The position numbers and the translations under genes are program-made. From Siniperca chuatsi (taxonomy: Eukaryota > Chordata > Actinopteri > Centrarchiformes > Sinipercidae), in contig NC_058056.1 of the NCBI RefSeq assembly GCF_020085105.1, forward strand, positions 19,640,429-19,704,428: a stretch of DNA of 64,000 bases, in the 5' to 3' direction. This document shows positions 12,341-30,048 of this stretch, in pieces (the stretch's first letter is position 1; each line of letters starts with the position of its first letter). The notes below the pieces were generated by a model that made no database searches, was not told where the DNA came from, and worked only from the letters and a program-made list of their open reading frames with translations.

Positions 12341-13091
12341 TGCAGCCTTCAGTGCTTCAGGCAGGAGAAATCTAAATCTGTCTAATTATCTTTGTAAATA
12401 TTGTAGTCGACCCTCACTTATGCAAGATATTGACTATTCTATTGTTCTTTACTCTGTTTCTTTCTGTAATGGTCTACTCTATTCTGCAAGTCAAAGTTCA
12501 GAGATAACAATCTGTCTTTCAGTCTGCTGACAACTCTTCTCTCGTCTCTCTTCTGCGTTTGAACAGCAGCTGAACTGCACTTTGAATGCCACTTTCGTCA
12601 TAATGAAAGAGGAACAGTGAATGTGGTGTATCACAGGAAACCTTCACAAATAAACCTATTATGTCACATCTCTGTTAATGCATCAGGTTTCCTTTTGTCA
12701 TACACAACAAACGTTAGTGTCTTGTTTTAATATTGTATTTAATAATTAATAATTATATATAAAAAAAACTCATGTGGCACATGGACAAATATAAAATGAG
12801 CTTCATCAGTGTATACAGTTGTTGGAAAGTGGTGAACTGACAAGATAATATATATCTGACAGCACCTATATATGCTCTCAGGTACTCTCCTCTGCTCATT
12901 CTGTGCTCTAGACTGTCCTCTAGTGCACAAAACAAGAGATAGCAGCTACAGAATTGGAGACATAGTGTACAAAACAGTGTGAATAAATACTCTGATCCGG
13001 GTCTGATGCTTCTGTTGTGTCCAGTTTTATGTGATCTGCACATTCACGGTCCAAGCTATCAGACATTCTCTTGATTGTCTCTATGAGGCCA
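12341..13091. promoter_or_regulatory. ebi3 upstream region / 3' flank of the RABGAP1L-like gene
   Basis: Must contain the ebi3 promoter and the end of the next minus-strand gene. I see no TATA box, confident immune-response element or coding frame. Confidence 0.3.
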
Positions 13092-16690
<3,599 letters not shown>

Positions 16691-17217
16691 AGGAGCTGCT
16701 AACGCTCACACAAATGCAAACAATCACTGCCTTTGCAGGTGAAGCTTTCAAATCAGAGAAATCTAAGAAAATCCACCCGGAGCGTTGGACACACTGTCAG
16801 GCCAGAATGATAATAGCATCTCATGAGTGAATGAGAGATGTAAAATGAGTTCAGAAAGATGTAGTCGTCTTGTTTTTACTTGCAATGATGCTGGCAAGAA
16901 GTTAGTCCAGCATGCGAGTATGAACAGGAAATACCAGGGCAAAGTCCAAGTTGTCCCGCCACAAGGAAACTGCTTATGATCCAAAGATGAATAACAGAGA
17001 GAGATACTTCAATAGGTAAAGTGTAGCTACACTTCAACACACCTAACACACCTAATAAGTAGAAGTCAGAGCAACGTAAACACAGTGTTGGGTGAAGGAG
17101 TGTGTGTTACACATGTATGGACAGTAACAGGTTCAACAGGGTTTATATGAGACCTAAGTGTGTGTGTGTGTGTGAAGGAACGACAGCCTTAGACACACCC
17201 ACTACAGTGCTCACCTG

Positions 17218-17275
<58 letters not shown>

Positions 17276-20200
17276 TACATACACCTGTTTAAATCAAATC
17301 ACCTCGATTCTGATGAGCTTCCACAATAATTTTTTTTCATCATCATACGCTTTAATTTTCATCCATTTTCTTCTATTCCTTTTATTCACACTCTTACCCG
17401 AGCTGGCACAGATGCTGTGTGAACCTGCCAGACTGCCATCTAAACACTTATGATGTGGTATTTGTGATATTTCAAACCGGGGTGTCAGCGTTACACAGGC
17501 CCGTCTGTCTATTATTGTCATGGGCTGAGCCGCCAAACAGGAGAGCAAACGTGTCCAGCAGGTAAAGCAATAGAATACCAAAGCATGAGTGCTGAATAAC
17601 AAAGACGATTCAGCACCTCTGCCTGTAAATTACTTTTACTTCAGTCTTACTTTTACATCAAGGGTGCAGTTTCTCTTAAGTTCCTGAAATCTTTCCCAGT
17701 TTCGCTTCCCTTTCTTTGAGCTTAAGCATGTAGCTCTGTTTCACTTCTCTTTGATGCTTGTGCTCTTTCAACACTTCCCACTGTATTTTGTACCTCTTTT
17801 TTTTTTTTTTTACCAGAAACTGCGATTTCAACATCTACTGCAATTGTAAGTAAACACAGACCAAAAAAAAAAAAAAGTCCAGGCAGGCATTTATTCCTCC
17901 TCAAAAAAATTTGGTGGATTTTTCTCACTGTATCAGGGAATACCAAAATTTACTCTAGTTTCATACAGAAAAATCTGAAAAATACAATTTTCAACAGTCA
18001 GCACAAGAAAAAGGAAACTAAAAAATAACAGGATACAGCAATGGTGCTCTTTGTGGTGCAACAAACATCAACAAAAACTAAACCCCTTTCACCAAACTAT
18101 GGGGACCACATTTGTTGAGTATATTGGCTATGTGGCAGTGAACACCAATGCTGAGTGGACATCTAAATTAACAAAAAAGTCGTTTTACAGATATAATTTA
18201 ACACATACTTCTGAACAACAAGGGGATGTGAGGTGAGGAAAGTTAGGAGATGTGATAATGAAGCTCACAGCTCAGTGGAAACAATGTGGTGTGAGAATAT
18301 ACTGAATACATATCTGTTATGTCTTTTAACTAATAATCTTTAATTATACTAAATATCATTGCATTTTTACCATACAGTTTAGCTAAATTTAAGGACAATT
18401 TTAAAGTGAACAACTGTACATTTCCATTCTCTTCTCATTGTGTTCCTCTGTTGTATTATATTATTATAATCGTCAGAAATACAGAGAAAAATCAAGATGG
18501 AAAGATAATTGAAGAGTATGGGAAACTCAAATTTGGTACAAACTCAGTAAAACACACTTAAACCCTGACATCCCTCACAAAAGCTACAATACTCTTTAAA
18601 AATATATAGATTCAGGCATATACTGTGGAATAACACTGCATCTTGTTACTGTACTATATAGCAGATATAATGGCTTATAAGATACAAAACTCAAGCTTCA
18701 AGATCAACAAAGTATGGTACATGATCCTAAGTATCTCGTTTCTGCCTACAACATCTCTAAAATTCTTTGTTTTCATCCATCTCAGTGTGTAAACATGAAA
18801 AAGTTCAATACATCAACTTATATGGAAGACACAGCAGAACCTACCTCCTTTTTAGTCTAGCTTCATTACAATTAACCAGAAGTGTAAATACAAGCAAACA
18901 AAATGCATACTTTTCTAGCAGACTTTTCTTCTAGCACACTAAAACTAGACTCCTTCAAATAATTGCAAGATGCACAAACACACACACTTGTAATTTCTCA
19001 CTCATGTCTTTCCTCTGACAAAAACAATTAAGCTCCATTAGTAGTTTCTGCAGTTGGCAAACAACAACACCTAATAGAAAAACTGTTAGCCCTCATGTAC
19101 AGTAAGCTGGAGGGGATGGGGGGAGGGGTTTTTCTCAGGCTAGCATTTGGAACTTTCAGTTAACACCAACACAGGAAGAGGGGGGAAACAATGCAGGAGA
19201 GAATAACAGAAACTAAAGAGATGGTGGTGGTCCTTTTCAGTCTCTGTATCATGTGACCAGATATATTCAGGCTGTAGCTACAACAGACTGCAGCAAACAC
19301 CTGGCATCAAAAAAAAATTCTCCAGATGTCACCTCCCAGCTCTTATTTTATTTTATGTTATGCAGAAAACTATGGTTGGTGCTGTACAAAAAAACAGATA
19401 TGTCGCTGGCCATGCGGCCTGAGAAGAGGATTTCCGTGGCTATTCCCAACCTGTCTTGGGCTTGAACTTAAAAATCTTATCTAAGGTGTTTTACAGAGGC
19501 AAAGCAACTTATCTATCAGTGTTTGGGAAGTTTCTCTTACTAGAACGACTAATAATTAATCAATGATTGAGACATCAGGGTAGGCTATTCTATTTTTCTA
19601 CTTGATATAGGCATTCATAGGCTTCAGCCTTTTGACAGAGTGGGCTGAACCTTTTAAGTGCCTTGCATGTCTAATCTAATCCAACTGAGGTTCTGTAACT
19701 TTTTAATTTTGTTTTTGTATTTGTGAATAACAGCAGGTGGAGCATGAGCAGAACATTTGGTAATGCTTTATTTTATGGGTCCATAATTTACAAATAATAA
19801 TACTTTCCCACTTAGTTTCCTAAAAGATCTATGTAATTTGGTGCTAATTATAGGGAAAATAGAGACTGTGTTCAATTACACTTCTAATTAATTAATCCTA
19901 ATTAACTGCTAGCATAACCAAGAGAGTTTTATAGTCATTGCTAGCAGATCTGCTGAACAAGCAAAAAATAGGAAACAGGCAAGCATACTATTCAATATAC
20001 TGTATATGGAGAATAAAGTTACCAATAATAAATTATTAATCAAGAGATATTTGTTTGGGTTTAGCTTTTTCTTTCAAGGACATTCCTATTTTTTCTATGA
20101 TAAATACTAAATTACAGTTACATACAGAAAACATCCCATAATTTAGTAAGTTATTTTGTTTTATTCATGACTCAAACAATTTTCTTAGGATTCAAATATC

Positions 20201-20911
20201 TGATTTATTTATTATTATTAGTGTGGTGCACAAACAGTGCACATCAATTGTTAAAAATAAGCTTTCATGGGAAAAAATATGCATTTTTCTTATTTCATAA
20301 GCTTTTAATGATTAACTGGTAATTGATCATTTACATGGCTTATGTGAATTGCTTAAAAGCTGCATCGCTAGCACCTACACAAGAACTGACTTGGCTGTCT
20401 GGGGACCCTTTTGTGTTCACACTATAGTACATACATGGTCACGTGTCCCTGACCACCATCAAATGTGGCTTGAATGACTGCATCAAGCCAGGTGCGTTCA
20501 CACCTAAATTGATATTGGATCCCACCTGAGATCCAATTACCAAATACACATTTTAGTACCGCATGTGATTTGGCCCTGTGTGAACAAACTGAGGTTGTAC
20601 TACAGTTCTGTACCATTTCCCTGCTGATAAAACAGTTTTATGCTGCTGTCTGCAGCTCCCCACGGGTTTGGTCCAAGGATTTGTTGCCCACACAGCGGCT
20701 CTGTCTCTGTTTATGGGTCACTCCCATGGATGAATGAGCCTGGAATCTGTGAGCATGTACAGTAATGTGGGTATGTGTGTAATTGTGCTGTATCGTAATC
20801 CATCACCTGAATTTAGTCCCAAACAAAAGGGCGTGTGCTCGATGTGTAAATGTCAGGCGTGTGTCACAATGTATATCGATATGTGAGTGTGTCTTTATGG
20901 TGCAGCAGAGG
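16691..20911. other. RABGAP1L-like gene promoter side and intergenic DNA to the FAM163A-like gene
   Basis: AT-rich DNA with no recognised exon. It holds a TC/AC microsatellite at 17221..17275, short poly-A/T runs (17798..17812 and 17862..17875) and long AT-rich tracts at 18.3-20.3 kb. The promoter of the gene starting at 16690 should lie in the first few hundred bases; no TATA box stands out. The 3' end of the FAM163A-like gene should lie just below 20911. Confidence 0.4.
17221..17275. repeat. (TC)n(AC)n compound microsatellite
   Basis: About 18 TC units run into about 10 AC units. Confidence 0.95.
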
Positions 20912-22407
20912 TCAGACCTGGGTGCTGTAGGGGCGTGGAGGGGGAGGAAACATGTCCGTGGGACTGTAGTAACCTAGAGGGGAGGAGCCCTGCTGGTTGA
21001 CAGACAGTGGAAGAGAGACAGACGGGTTCTCGTAGTAGGTGTGGAAGCCCAGCCGCTCCCCTCCGTTACGCATGTTGTCTGTGAGTCCAGAGCGGAGGGT
21101 GTACGGTGAACAGGTGGGGCAGTGGATGTGGTGAGAACCCGTGTCCAGCTGATCCAGAGAGACGGGGGTGATAGATGTGCCATCCATGGCAAGGGCATTG
21201 CAGGCATTGCAGGGAAAGTGTGAGAGTGGGTCTGCTCCCACCACGGAGCCCATGTCCACCTCAGAATCATTCTTCTTACAGCAGTAATACTGCAGATGAG
21301 ACAAGGAAGAGACCAGGGGAGAGAGAGAGATTGAGAAAGAGGTGTTGGGGGTTTAGAACTTACTATATTGTAAAACATACTGGATTGTGAACATCAAGGC
21401 TATTAAAGGAATACTTTTGACATTGTGAGAATTAAGCTTATTTGCTTTCTTGCCAAGAGTTAGATGAGAAGATTAATACCACTCTCATGTCTGTGTGTTA
21501 AGTATAGAGCGAGGAGGCAATTAGCCTAGCTTAGCATACAGACTGGAAGCAGGGGGAAACAGCTAGCCTGGTTCTTTCCAGAGTTAAAGAAATACCTAGA
21601 AACAGCTCCAAAGATCAAATTTTTAATAATGTATGAAACAACAATCAGTTACTTTCTGTAACTGTACAGTGAGAACTCTAAAGACGACTCTATTTTGTCT
21701 GCTTGTAATGTAGATTGTAGCGTTTTTGTATACATATGGCCTTAAAAGGAATTAGTTTGGGGGAAATAATAATGTATTTTTATGTAACTCAGCATAAGTG
21801 TATTTATGATGTATTTAATGCACACGAATACCTTTAACGGTGAAATTCCTATCAAAAATACTGTAACAACACTAAAAACGCATATTTGTATAAAACATTC
21901 AAATTTCAAAACCTGAAACTGAAATACAAATTGAAAACAAAACTAAAGAAAAATCCAAAAACTATTATATTGTGAACATACATAATATGATTAGGATCAG
22001 TTCAATTTTAATAATCTTATTTTCATCTCACTTACTTGTAAATGTGAAAATAAATGTGTGAATTCATCTTTCCCAGGGGAGACAGGTTTATGACCCTTTA
22101 AGACTATTTCCCTTCTCCATGCATCTTGGATGGAGGTGAAGTTGTGGCAGAAATCCCTATTGTGCTTTTAAGCTCACCTTTTTTATAGGTCATCTAGAAA
22201 AAGCTTCATTGACATAGTTTTTGATTTAAATACAAACTTTGAATTAAAAAAAATCATCCTTTCAAATGACTGAAGCACATGCACATTCATGCATACGCAG
22301 TGACACAGTGATACCTGGAGTCTACAGTAACAGAGCACTGCTACAATGCACAGCAGTATAACTCCGGCGAGAATTCCTCCGGATATAACAATAGTTCCCG
22401 CTGACAT
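20912..22407 (-). CDS. fam163a: FAM163A-like single-pass membrane protein, complete coding part
   Basis: FAM163A (neuroblastoma-derived secretory protein) family; molecular role poorly known, expressed mainly in neural tissue. Coding exons: 22315..22407 (31 codons) and 20912..21289 (125 codons plus TGA), joined in phase 0 to give 156 aa. Exon 1 is the family's near-invariant membrane segment, [20 protein letters not shown] followed by [11 protein letters not shown]. Exon 2 starts [12 protein letters not shown]. It then has [34 protein letters not shown] and the C-terminus [11 protein letters not shown], where the family usually ends in STDV. The cysteine pairs CNAC and CPTC and the NGGERL box are closer to FAM163A than FAM163B. 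Synteny suggests it may be neither (see findings). An in-frame acceptor at 22430 indicates at least one upstream untranslated exon. Confidence 0.88.
21405..21720. mobile_element. Fold-back element copy (left arm) in the FAM163A-like intron
   Basis: Starts TAAAGGAATACTTTTGACAT, continues CTTATTTGCTTTCTTGCC, GTTAGATGAGAAGATTAATA and CCTAGCTTAGCATACAGACT. This is the same order as the copies at 28000 and 42925. The right arm is eroded or missing. Confidence 0.65.
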
Positions 22408-23624
22408 TCGACCAGATCTCCATCAAACCCTTCAGAGTAAGACGGAGAGAGATGAAAGCAAAAGAGAGAGAGATGGAAGTTTGAAGACAGAGAAGAAGAG
22501 GGAGGAAAAAAAGAGAATGATCTTATTAGAAATCTGGATTTTGGTAGTGCTAGAGATTAAACTAAAATTTACTGCAAAATATTCAGCATACTTATGTCCA
22601 ACAAAGGTTTCTATAATCTCTGCAAAAATAACCAATGTAAAATGAATTAGTATATTCATGTAGCATCATGATGTAACCTCAACTGATGAAACATGTTGTA
22701 ACTAGTTGGTTATCATGTAGCTGTTATCAGACAGCTGGGGATGTTTCAGGCCTCACAGATACAGATGGATGATAAAGGAAAAACTGCCACAAACCTACAG
22801 AACACCATTCATCCCTAATTTGGTGTTTTGATGATGATGGTATGATGTGATATGACTTATTTATCGATTACAGACGTAAACAAATCCAAGGGACAACACG
22901 TATTTCCAACATGGTCCCAAGATGTTAAAAGACAAAACACAAGACATACAACATAAAACTAATCAATAAAATCCTGAAATTCAAAATTACATCACCACAA
23001 ATGAAATAGGAAATGGGCGAGAGAGCTGTTTAACACATTGCTCATACACATAACACATTAAAATACCAAACACACAATCTGTTTTCATTCTCATCCGAAC
23101 ATTGAGCACTCATGCCCTGTATGTAAGCATCTGCACTTGTTCCATTTCTCCACATATTCAATTTCTTTTTGAGAGTGAGATGAGATCAATACCACTCTTT
23201 TGTCTGTGCTCTAAGGCTGCATTCACGTCATATCATTCAGACAGTATATCAGAGTCAGATAACTTGTCCACATCAGTATCTGAGTTGCAATTCCGAGTCT
23301 GAGATATCAGGAAGTTCAGACAGCTACGATATCTCCCAGTTGGTAAAAAGAACTACAAGTGTCAACAAACTGTTGGCAAATGGCTGTAAAGCATCCATAG
23401 CCCAGTATCAACACTACTACAATCAATTAAGCTCATTCTATACACATGTTAACGAACCGCTATAAGTACGTAACATTGCAAAAGAAGCTAAGTAAGGCCA
23501 TCAAATGATGTGACTACAAGGCTAGCAGTGAAGGTAATCATGTTGGAGAAACACTGTCTCTGAACTCCTGTTTGTCCCACTCTGCCAACATTCCATGAAT
23601 GCAACATAATTACGGAGCTTGAGC

Positions 23625-24197
23625 CAAGAGGCAATTAGCCTAGCTTAGCATATAGACTGGAAAGAGGGAAACAGCTAGCCTAGTTAAAAAATATGCCTCT
23701 AAAGCTCACAAATTATTTCACTGTGTAATCCGTAGACAAATGTTCAAATGGGCTGTTGTTCGGCCATTTCTTGCTGAACGGCAACCGGGCACAGTTCTGG
23801 AATCTTGTCGTCACTGTGCGGTTACCAGGCAACCAGTGCTATAGCCGGAGACACTCTGTAGAGATTATTGTTCATTGAAGTAGTTACAGCATATTGCTCC
23901 CCTTAAAACCACAAATTGTCATTTTAACATTTCTGTTTGTTCAGATTAAACAAATGAGGTAAACTGTTTACTACTTTATTAGTAAGTTTTATAGGTACTG
24001 GCAGGTGTATTTTTGACCAGAACCAGGCTAGCTGTTTCCCTTTGCTTCCAGTCTTAATGTTAAGTAAAGCTAATCGCCTCCTGGCTACAACTCTGTGCTT
24101 AACACACAGACATGAGAGTGGCTTCAATCTTATCATCTAACTTAGAAAGACAACGCCTAAGAGTATTTCCCAAAATATTGTACTGTTTCTTTAATTC
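23625..24197. mobile_element. Fold-back element copy with inverted arms
   Basis: Left arm: GAGGCAATTAGCCTAGCTTA then GCATATAGACTGGAAAGAGG. Right arm (about 24020..24197): CCAGTCTTAATGTTAAGTAA, then CATGAGAGTGGCTTCAATCT and GTATTTCCCAAAATATTGTA, the inverse of the family's left end. The two arms flank about 300 bp of unrelated-looking DNA. Confidence 0.6.
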
Positions 24198-24329
24198 GTC
24201 ACCCTCCTAACCATATCCTTATGGTTAACCATATGTTGTTTTCAGTTGTTATGAGCTCAGAGGAAAAATTATTTCACCCCTTGACGAAGCAGTAACATCT
24301 GAGCACTAATACAAGAGATGGGCACTTAC

Positions 24330-24377
24330 ATTAGACGACAGCGGGAGACGCAGAGATGAGTGTGAGAAGGTAGGAAA
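24330..24377 (-). other. Possible untranslated exon of the FAM163A-like gene
   Basis: On the minus strand a short GC-richer segment (CTGCGTCTCCCGCTGTCGTC) is followed by a GTAAGT donor at 24329..24324 and preceded by a CATAG acceptor. No coding frame. Assigned only by strand, splice-like borders and position upstream of the coding exons. Confidence 0.2.
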
Positions 24378-24480
24378 CTATGACAGGCCTGTAGTGTTAC
24401 TCTCAAAACCTCCTCTCACTGGAACTCCTGCACGAAAAGGAGGAGGCTTCTGTCAAGAGAAAATTAAAGAAATATAGGCC

Positions 24481-24780
24481 GGCAGCTAATGATTATTGGA
24501 TTATGGATTAATCCGTTTAGCCTATAAATTGTCGAAAAGAATGAGTGGTGACTGTTACAAGTTACCAGAGCCATAAGTGATGTACTTCAAGTTGCTTATT
24601 TAGTTTTATCAACAGTCCAAAAACCCAGAAGTATTCAATTTACAATTATATGAGACAAAAGCAGCAAATCCTCACATTTGAGAGGCTGGAACCATCTTGT
24701 GGATGTGGGATTTCTACACAACTATGAACTGATTATCAGAAATGTCAGATTTAATCAACTAGTTGTTTCATATAAATATG
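24481..24780. repeat. 'CTAATGATTATT..GATTAAT' dispersed repeat copy
   Basis: Starts GGCAGCTAATGATTATTGGA then TTATGGATTAATC. Its middle holds 'CTCACATTTGAGAGGCTGGA', which parallels copies at 28560..28785, 51893..52080 and 53585..53720. Probably a non-autonomous hAT-type element widespread in fish. Confidence 0.5.
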
Positions 24781-26342
24781 TATATATATCATACCCACTG
24801 TTTCATATGGAATCTGTTCTCACAATAAGATCCACAAATATAGGCATAAATTGTACGTGATTAGACTCACTACAGAAATCTTAAAAAGCAACATCTGCAA
24901 AGTGTGAGTGAATTCTAACAGTGGCAAGGGCAGCAAGGGATGTAGATGGATTAGCATGCTGAATGCAGCAGCACCTACTGTGAACACTTACCATATGGCC
25001 AGTATTTTGTATGCACACGTGCAGTACAGTTTCAGCATACTATATCTGATTCGTACATGCATCTCCTGTCATTTTTGGTTCACTGTGACTGATTCAAAAG
25101 CACCTCTCAAAGTTGCATGGATAATTATCATCAGCTGGATCTCCTGAATTCGATATTGATACAGCAATTAAACAACACAGAAAAGATGTATTCACAACAC
25201 CATTCAAAACATACATGCAACTTAATATTTGAAATGTTGAGAACATATAAGACTCACATCTGAAAGACATAGTTTAGATACTCTTCCATCAAGAAAATAT
25301 TTAGATACATGCACAAACACTGCCTCACTACCTCACTGCCAAATTACAGTTAAGTGTTGGGATTTCTAAATTCCTCCAGCATTCCTCCTGCATTGCAAAT
25401 AATAATCTTAAACAAACATCTCTGATTGGCAGAGTCACATGGGAGCAAAAATGGTGTAAATGAAAAGGAATCAAGAATCCGCATATACACATAATTATCT
25501 CCACTGCACACAGCTAATGTACAGCCTCGCCTCAAATAGACCTTAGAAACAGGTCTATCTGACAGAAAGCAATAAATTAGCTGTGTGCAAGAGAGGTAGA
25601 AAATTTGTGCAGATGCCTTGATTTCTTTTTACTGGCAGTCACATTAAAATACCAAACACACAATCTAAACATTAATGCAGTAAGAGAGAATGAACTTTTA
25701 TATCAGTATATAAAATGCATAATTTTGACATTAATTTAGACTAATGTATATGGCTGAGTTCAGGCAAAGTTATTCATTTTAAGCACTGCCATTATAGTAA
25801 TTACAACACCCGATGACTTTGTTTCTCTACTGTTCAAGTTGATTAACTAAAACATCCAGATATTTCTCAGTGGAAGAACAACATTTAATTATCCCAATTA
25901 CATTGATGGAAAAATTCTCATTACTGGTGTATTAATGTAATTTTCTAAAAGCTATGAGCCTCCCAAGGCTGTAATTTGCAGTGAGTTTTAGTTTTATTGC
26001 CTAATGAAATGTTTTAAACAATCTGGCACTTGTTGTATCATCATAACTGGCAAACCTCAGCCAGAAGGTTAAATTAAATGGTAGTTTGCGGTTGGGTGGT
26101 TTGGTCTGCTGCCTGACCGTGGAGCCACATGTTCCCCACCTTACCTACAGTCAAATCCAGCCAGAGGTTTATTTCCCGTGTGTCTCTTTTGCTTTTCAAC
26201 TGTCTGAATGGAAACAAAAATGCAAGGTGAGTGGGGTGTACCCTTAAAAATTGTGATAAGATAGGGTTAGGATCATAAATCTTAACATTTCACAATGAAT
26301 GCACATGAATCTCTGACAAATTTAACACAATCACAGAGTGAA

Positions 26343-26343
<1 letters not shown>

Positions 26344-26376
<33 letters not shown>
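26344..26376. repeat. (GT)n microsatellite
   Basis: About 16 uninterrupted GT units in gene-poor DNA. Confidence 0.95.
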
Positions 26377-26377
<1 letters not shown>

Positions 26378-27999
26378 GAAATGAGCATGTGAGCCTCCCT
26401 CCTAGACAGCTCACTCGGTGCAGTATCTTCCATTGCGTCATCATACTAAATTATATACACCACGGGCCACGATAATGTAGTTAAAAGCGATTTGAAGTCT
26501 CTCTTGCCCCCCATTTCTCCATCTCTTCCCTCTCTAGCTCAGTATCTTATGTCTATTCAGTCCTCCTTTTGCCTCTCATTCACTCTGTTAGCCATATCCT
26601 TATCTTTCACCACGCTGTACATCATTACCCTCCTGGTCTATCATTTCAATTTCCTTTCAAGACTTGTGCTACACTGCGGAAGCTACTATAACACATTTAT
26701 GCACAAATTATGGCCTTCTCTGATGTATATCAACACAGACAAAAGCAATGGAATCTTTCTAGAACCAAAAATAAGTGGTTTTGACTAACATGCAACCAAA
26801 TTATGCTAGAAAGGGAGCGTTGAGGTAAAGCCTCAGATTAGAGAGTTTCCAACAGACTGGAGAGACAAAGACGCCAAGTGACAGAGGTTGGGAGACTCAA
26901 CTCTAACACCGTCAGAGTGTCTTAACCAACACAGTTCAGATATGACTCTCAGTGGGTCCAGAGCTGTCGGATTCAACTGGGAAACAAACACAAACAAAAA
27001 TCTGAGCAAACACACATACATAACATCCCTTAGATCACAAAGCAACCATGAAAGGAGTTAGAAGATCTGCCAGAAATCCCGTCAGTTGCTGACTTGGACA
27101 AGTGACGGGGATGAAAGGGGATGAGACAGTCTCAGGCAACAGGCATCTGATTTCCACAACACAAAACCTCCTTTAAGTAATTACGTGTACAGTAGACTCT
27201 GGTTAGACAGTGTGTGTCTGCCAAATGAGCTTCAGTGACAGTAAGTAAAGGATCCAGTTCTTCACTGTACAAGAGAAATGTTGTTGGAGCTGCGTTTCTA
27301 TCTTGAGGAACATAGAGGACATCATTGCTACTTTGCAACTCACACAAGACATTTTTGTTTCACATGAACACACTGGAACACTTATTCTTATTAATACTGT
27401 GATGTTGATTTTACCCATATCACCCAAACATAGCATACAGATCAAGTCTTTCACACACAAAACATACTCAAAAACAGTTGATTAATGAGATGATTATACC
27501 TTTGTTCAAGCTACCACAACATCATGTAGTTTCAACCTTCATGATGTTAGAAATGTTGAGAGAGTTGGAGAGGTTTCACCCTCCATTTGCAGAACTATAT
27601 TTAGCAGTTTTGTCAGTGAAAACCAGGAGATGAGAGGCAGCTAAGAGAGGTGTCATATTTTAATTTGTTTTCTCTGTGGGAAATGAAACAATCCTAGCAG
27701 TCAGCTAAATGTGAATGCAAAGAAACACACAAGTGTGTATGTGAGTGAACAACTAGCTCATCATACACACATTCAGCACACACACAACTGCACAACACAA
27801 ATATTAAACATATCCCTAGTCGAAAGTTGCAGAGGTAAAAATACTGCTTCCCTCAGATGTTTCACGTGGGAGGATGTGGTGATGATTTGTGTTTTGAAAT
27901 TAAGAGCTTTTTCTCCCATGTCATGCCTGAGTGAACAACGAAAATTAGAGAAGCTTTGAATGGAGAATTTAATTAGGAATCTCAACTTTATCTACAAGT

Positions 28000-28530
28000 T
28001 AAAGGAATACTTCGACATTTTGGGAAATATGCTTATTTGCTTTCTTCTTGGGAGTTAGATGAGAAGATTGATGCCACTCTTATATTATCTGTTCAATTTG
28101 AAGCTGTAGCCGGCAGTTGGTTAGCTTAGCTTAGCATAAAGACTGGACACAGGGGGAAAGAGCTAGCCATGCTCTGTCAAACAAAACAAACAAACAAACA
28201 AAATCCGCCTACCACCACCTCCAACACACGTTATATCTTGTTCTTTAAATCTTGACAAAAAGCGAAGTGTAAAAACGACAGTGTGGTTTCATGTGAGATT
28301 AGGTGCTGGACTATTTCTTTTTGGGAACAGTGACTTCCTGGAGTCTTGTCGTCACTCTGAGGCTGCCTGGCAATCAGCAGAGTGCAGGATGTAGCTCACT
28401 GAGCTGGCCAAGAAATAGTCTGACAGATAAACCCCAGCTTTTCTTGACTTCGCACAGAGCAGACTAGCTTTTTCCAGTCTTTATGCTAAGCTAACTATCT
28501 CCTTACTCCAGCTAAAAAATGTCAAACAAT
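28000..28530. mobile_element. Fold-back element copy, both arms present
   Basis: Left arm: TAAAGGAATACTTCGACATT then TTGGGAAATATGCTTATTTG and TTAGCTTAGCATAAAGACTG. Right arm (about 28455..28530): TTTTCCAGTCTTTATGCTAA then GCTAACTATCTCC, its inverse. The centre contains (CAAA)n at about 28183..28201. No coding capacity. Confidence 0.7.
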
Positions 28531-28549
28531 AGTGAAAAATGCCCACCAC

Positions 28550-28785
28550 GAGTTCCCTGAGCCCAAAGTGACATCATAAAATGTTTTGTTTTGTCCGACC
28601 AACAGATTAAAACCCATTAACCTTGATATGAAACAGAGTAAATCAGCAAATCCTAAAATATCGAGAACCTGGAACCAGCAAATGTTTGGCATTCTTGCTT
28701 GATAAATGCCTTAAACAATTAATCGACTAATTTTCTGTCAATCACCTACTCATGTAATCGACTAATCATTTCAGCCTGTTTGTAT
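28550..28785. repeat. 'AATCGACTAATCATTTCAGCC' dispersed repeat copy
   Basis: Abuts the fold-back copy. Features: CCCAAAGTGACATCATAAAA, TGTTTTGTTTTGTCCGACCA and ATGTAATCGACTAATCATTT. Same family as 24481 and 51893; the end is the inverted form of the start of those copies. Confidence 0.5.
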
Positions 28786-29995
28786 TGCAATTATGTTCTA
28801 TTTTATTCTATATATTCTTAAGAATATTCTCCTGGAAATCACTGTGGCTTAGCGCCATAATAATTTTCTTTTTTCTAAGTCTCATTATCCTGTGTCATTG
28901 TAGATAAATAGACAGAATATAAATAACCATGTGAGAGAGGCTTTAAAGAGTATTTTAAAAAACAATTTTGAATGCTGAAACTCATTTGTGTTTCATTTTA
29001 AGATCCCACTTAAGAAGACATTAGATAGATGCAGAGTCATTATGTGGATGAGTTTTAATTCATATAAAAGTAAGAAATAGAGAAGCTGAGAGATAATTTT
29101 ACACCAGGAGATAGATGGGAAACAGAGACCTTACACAGAGAGTAAGGGAAGGAGGGATGGAGCGAGAGGGTGGCAGTACCTGAGTGGCCCCTTGACATAT
29201 CCATTCTTAAATAATGATATGAATATTTCGTTAAGGTGGCCTCTAACTTTGCGCTGGAAATCACAGCGAGTCCCTGCAATTTTAAAGCCCTGGGGCTTCA
29301 ATTATTCAAGTATCATTCCTTTAACAATATTTTTCCATCACAGGGCAATTTAGCCAGGTAGTAAAATCGGGACTTTTCTGCCTGGTCCACCTTTGAAAGC
29401 ACTCATCTCAGCGTGTGAGGAGAGGAACACATCCACATCTAGGACAGAGACACCCACTGCTGGGGCAGGAGGGAACAAAAACAGCAAATAGTGGGGGGAA
29501 AGGGGGAGGAAAAGTGGATGATTTCATTTTCAAATAGTCTAAACGGAACGTTTTTTCCACATGATGGACAACGCATACACACGCTCTGGTCTTCTTTTGT
29601 GTTTGGAGAGGTTATAGAGTGTCATAATTACCTCGGCGTTATTTATTTTGGATCATTTATGGTTGAATTCGTATATGAAACTGGATGTGTGGACTGAGCA
29701 GGGATTAAATTCTGTGCAGATAATACCACAAAAAAGGGGGGAAACCACTGAAACCCAAAGGAGCAGTAGAGATCCCAGTTGAAGATATAAGAGCTGAAAT
29801 ACAAGTGAACACTTTCAGTTACACAGTTTGCCCAGAGCAAGATCCCCGAGGTGCAGAGCAGAGATCAGAGACACCACACAAACAACCTTGTGGCAAAAGG
29901 TTTATAGTTGGTTCCCTGTTGACCTGTACTAGTCTGGCAAACAGTGTGTTTACAGAGAGATAATGTGAATAAGCATGCTCAGACACACACCTTAC

Positions 29996-30048
29996 CTGCA
30001 GAAGTCACCATCTGGGGGATAGCATCCTCGACTGTGCTGCAAAGCCCC
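29996..30048 (-). other. Candidate untranslated exon of the FAM163A-like gene
   Basis: Minus-strand segment with a good acceptor (CGCTTTCCCAG) and a consensus donor (CTGCAG/GTAAGG). It is 53 nt long and lies between the GC-rich promoter-like region at 31 kb and the coding exons at 22 kb, on the same strand. No conserved peptide is seen. Confidence 0.35.
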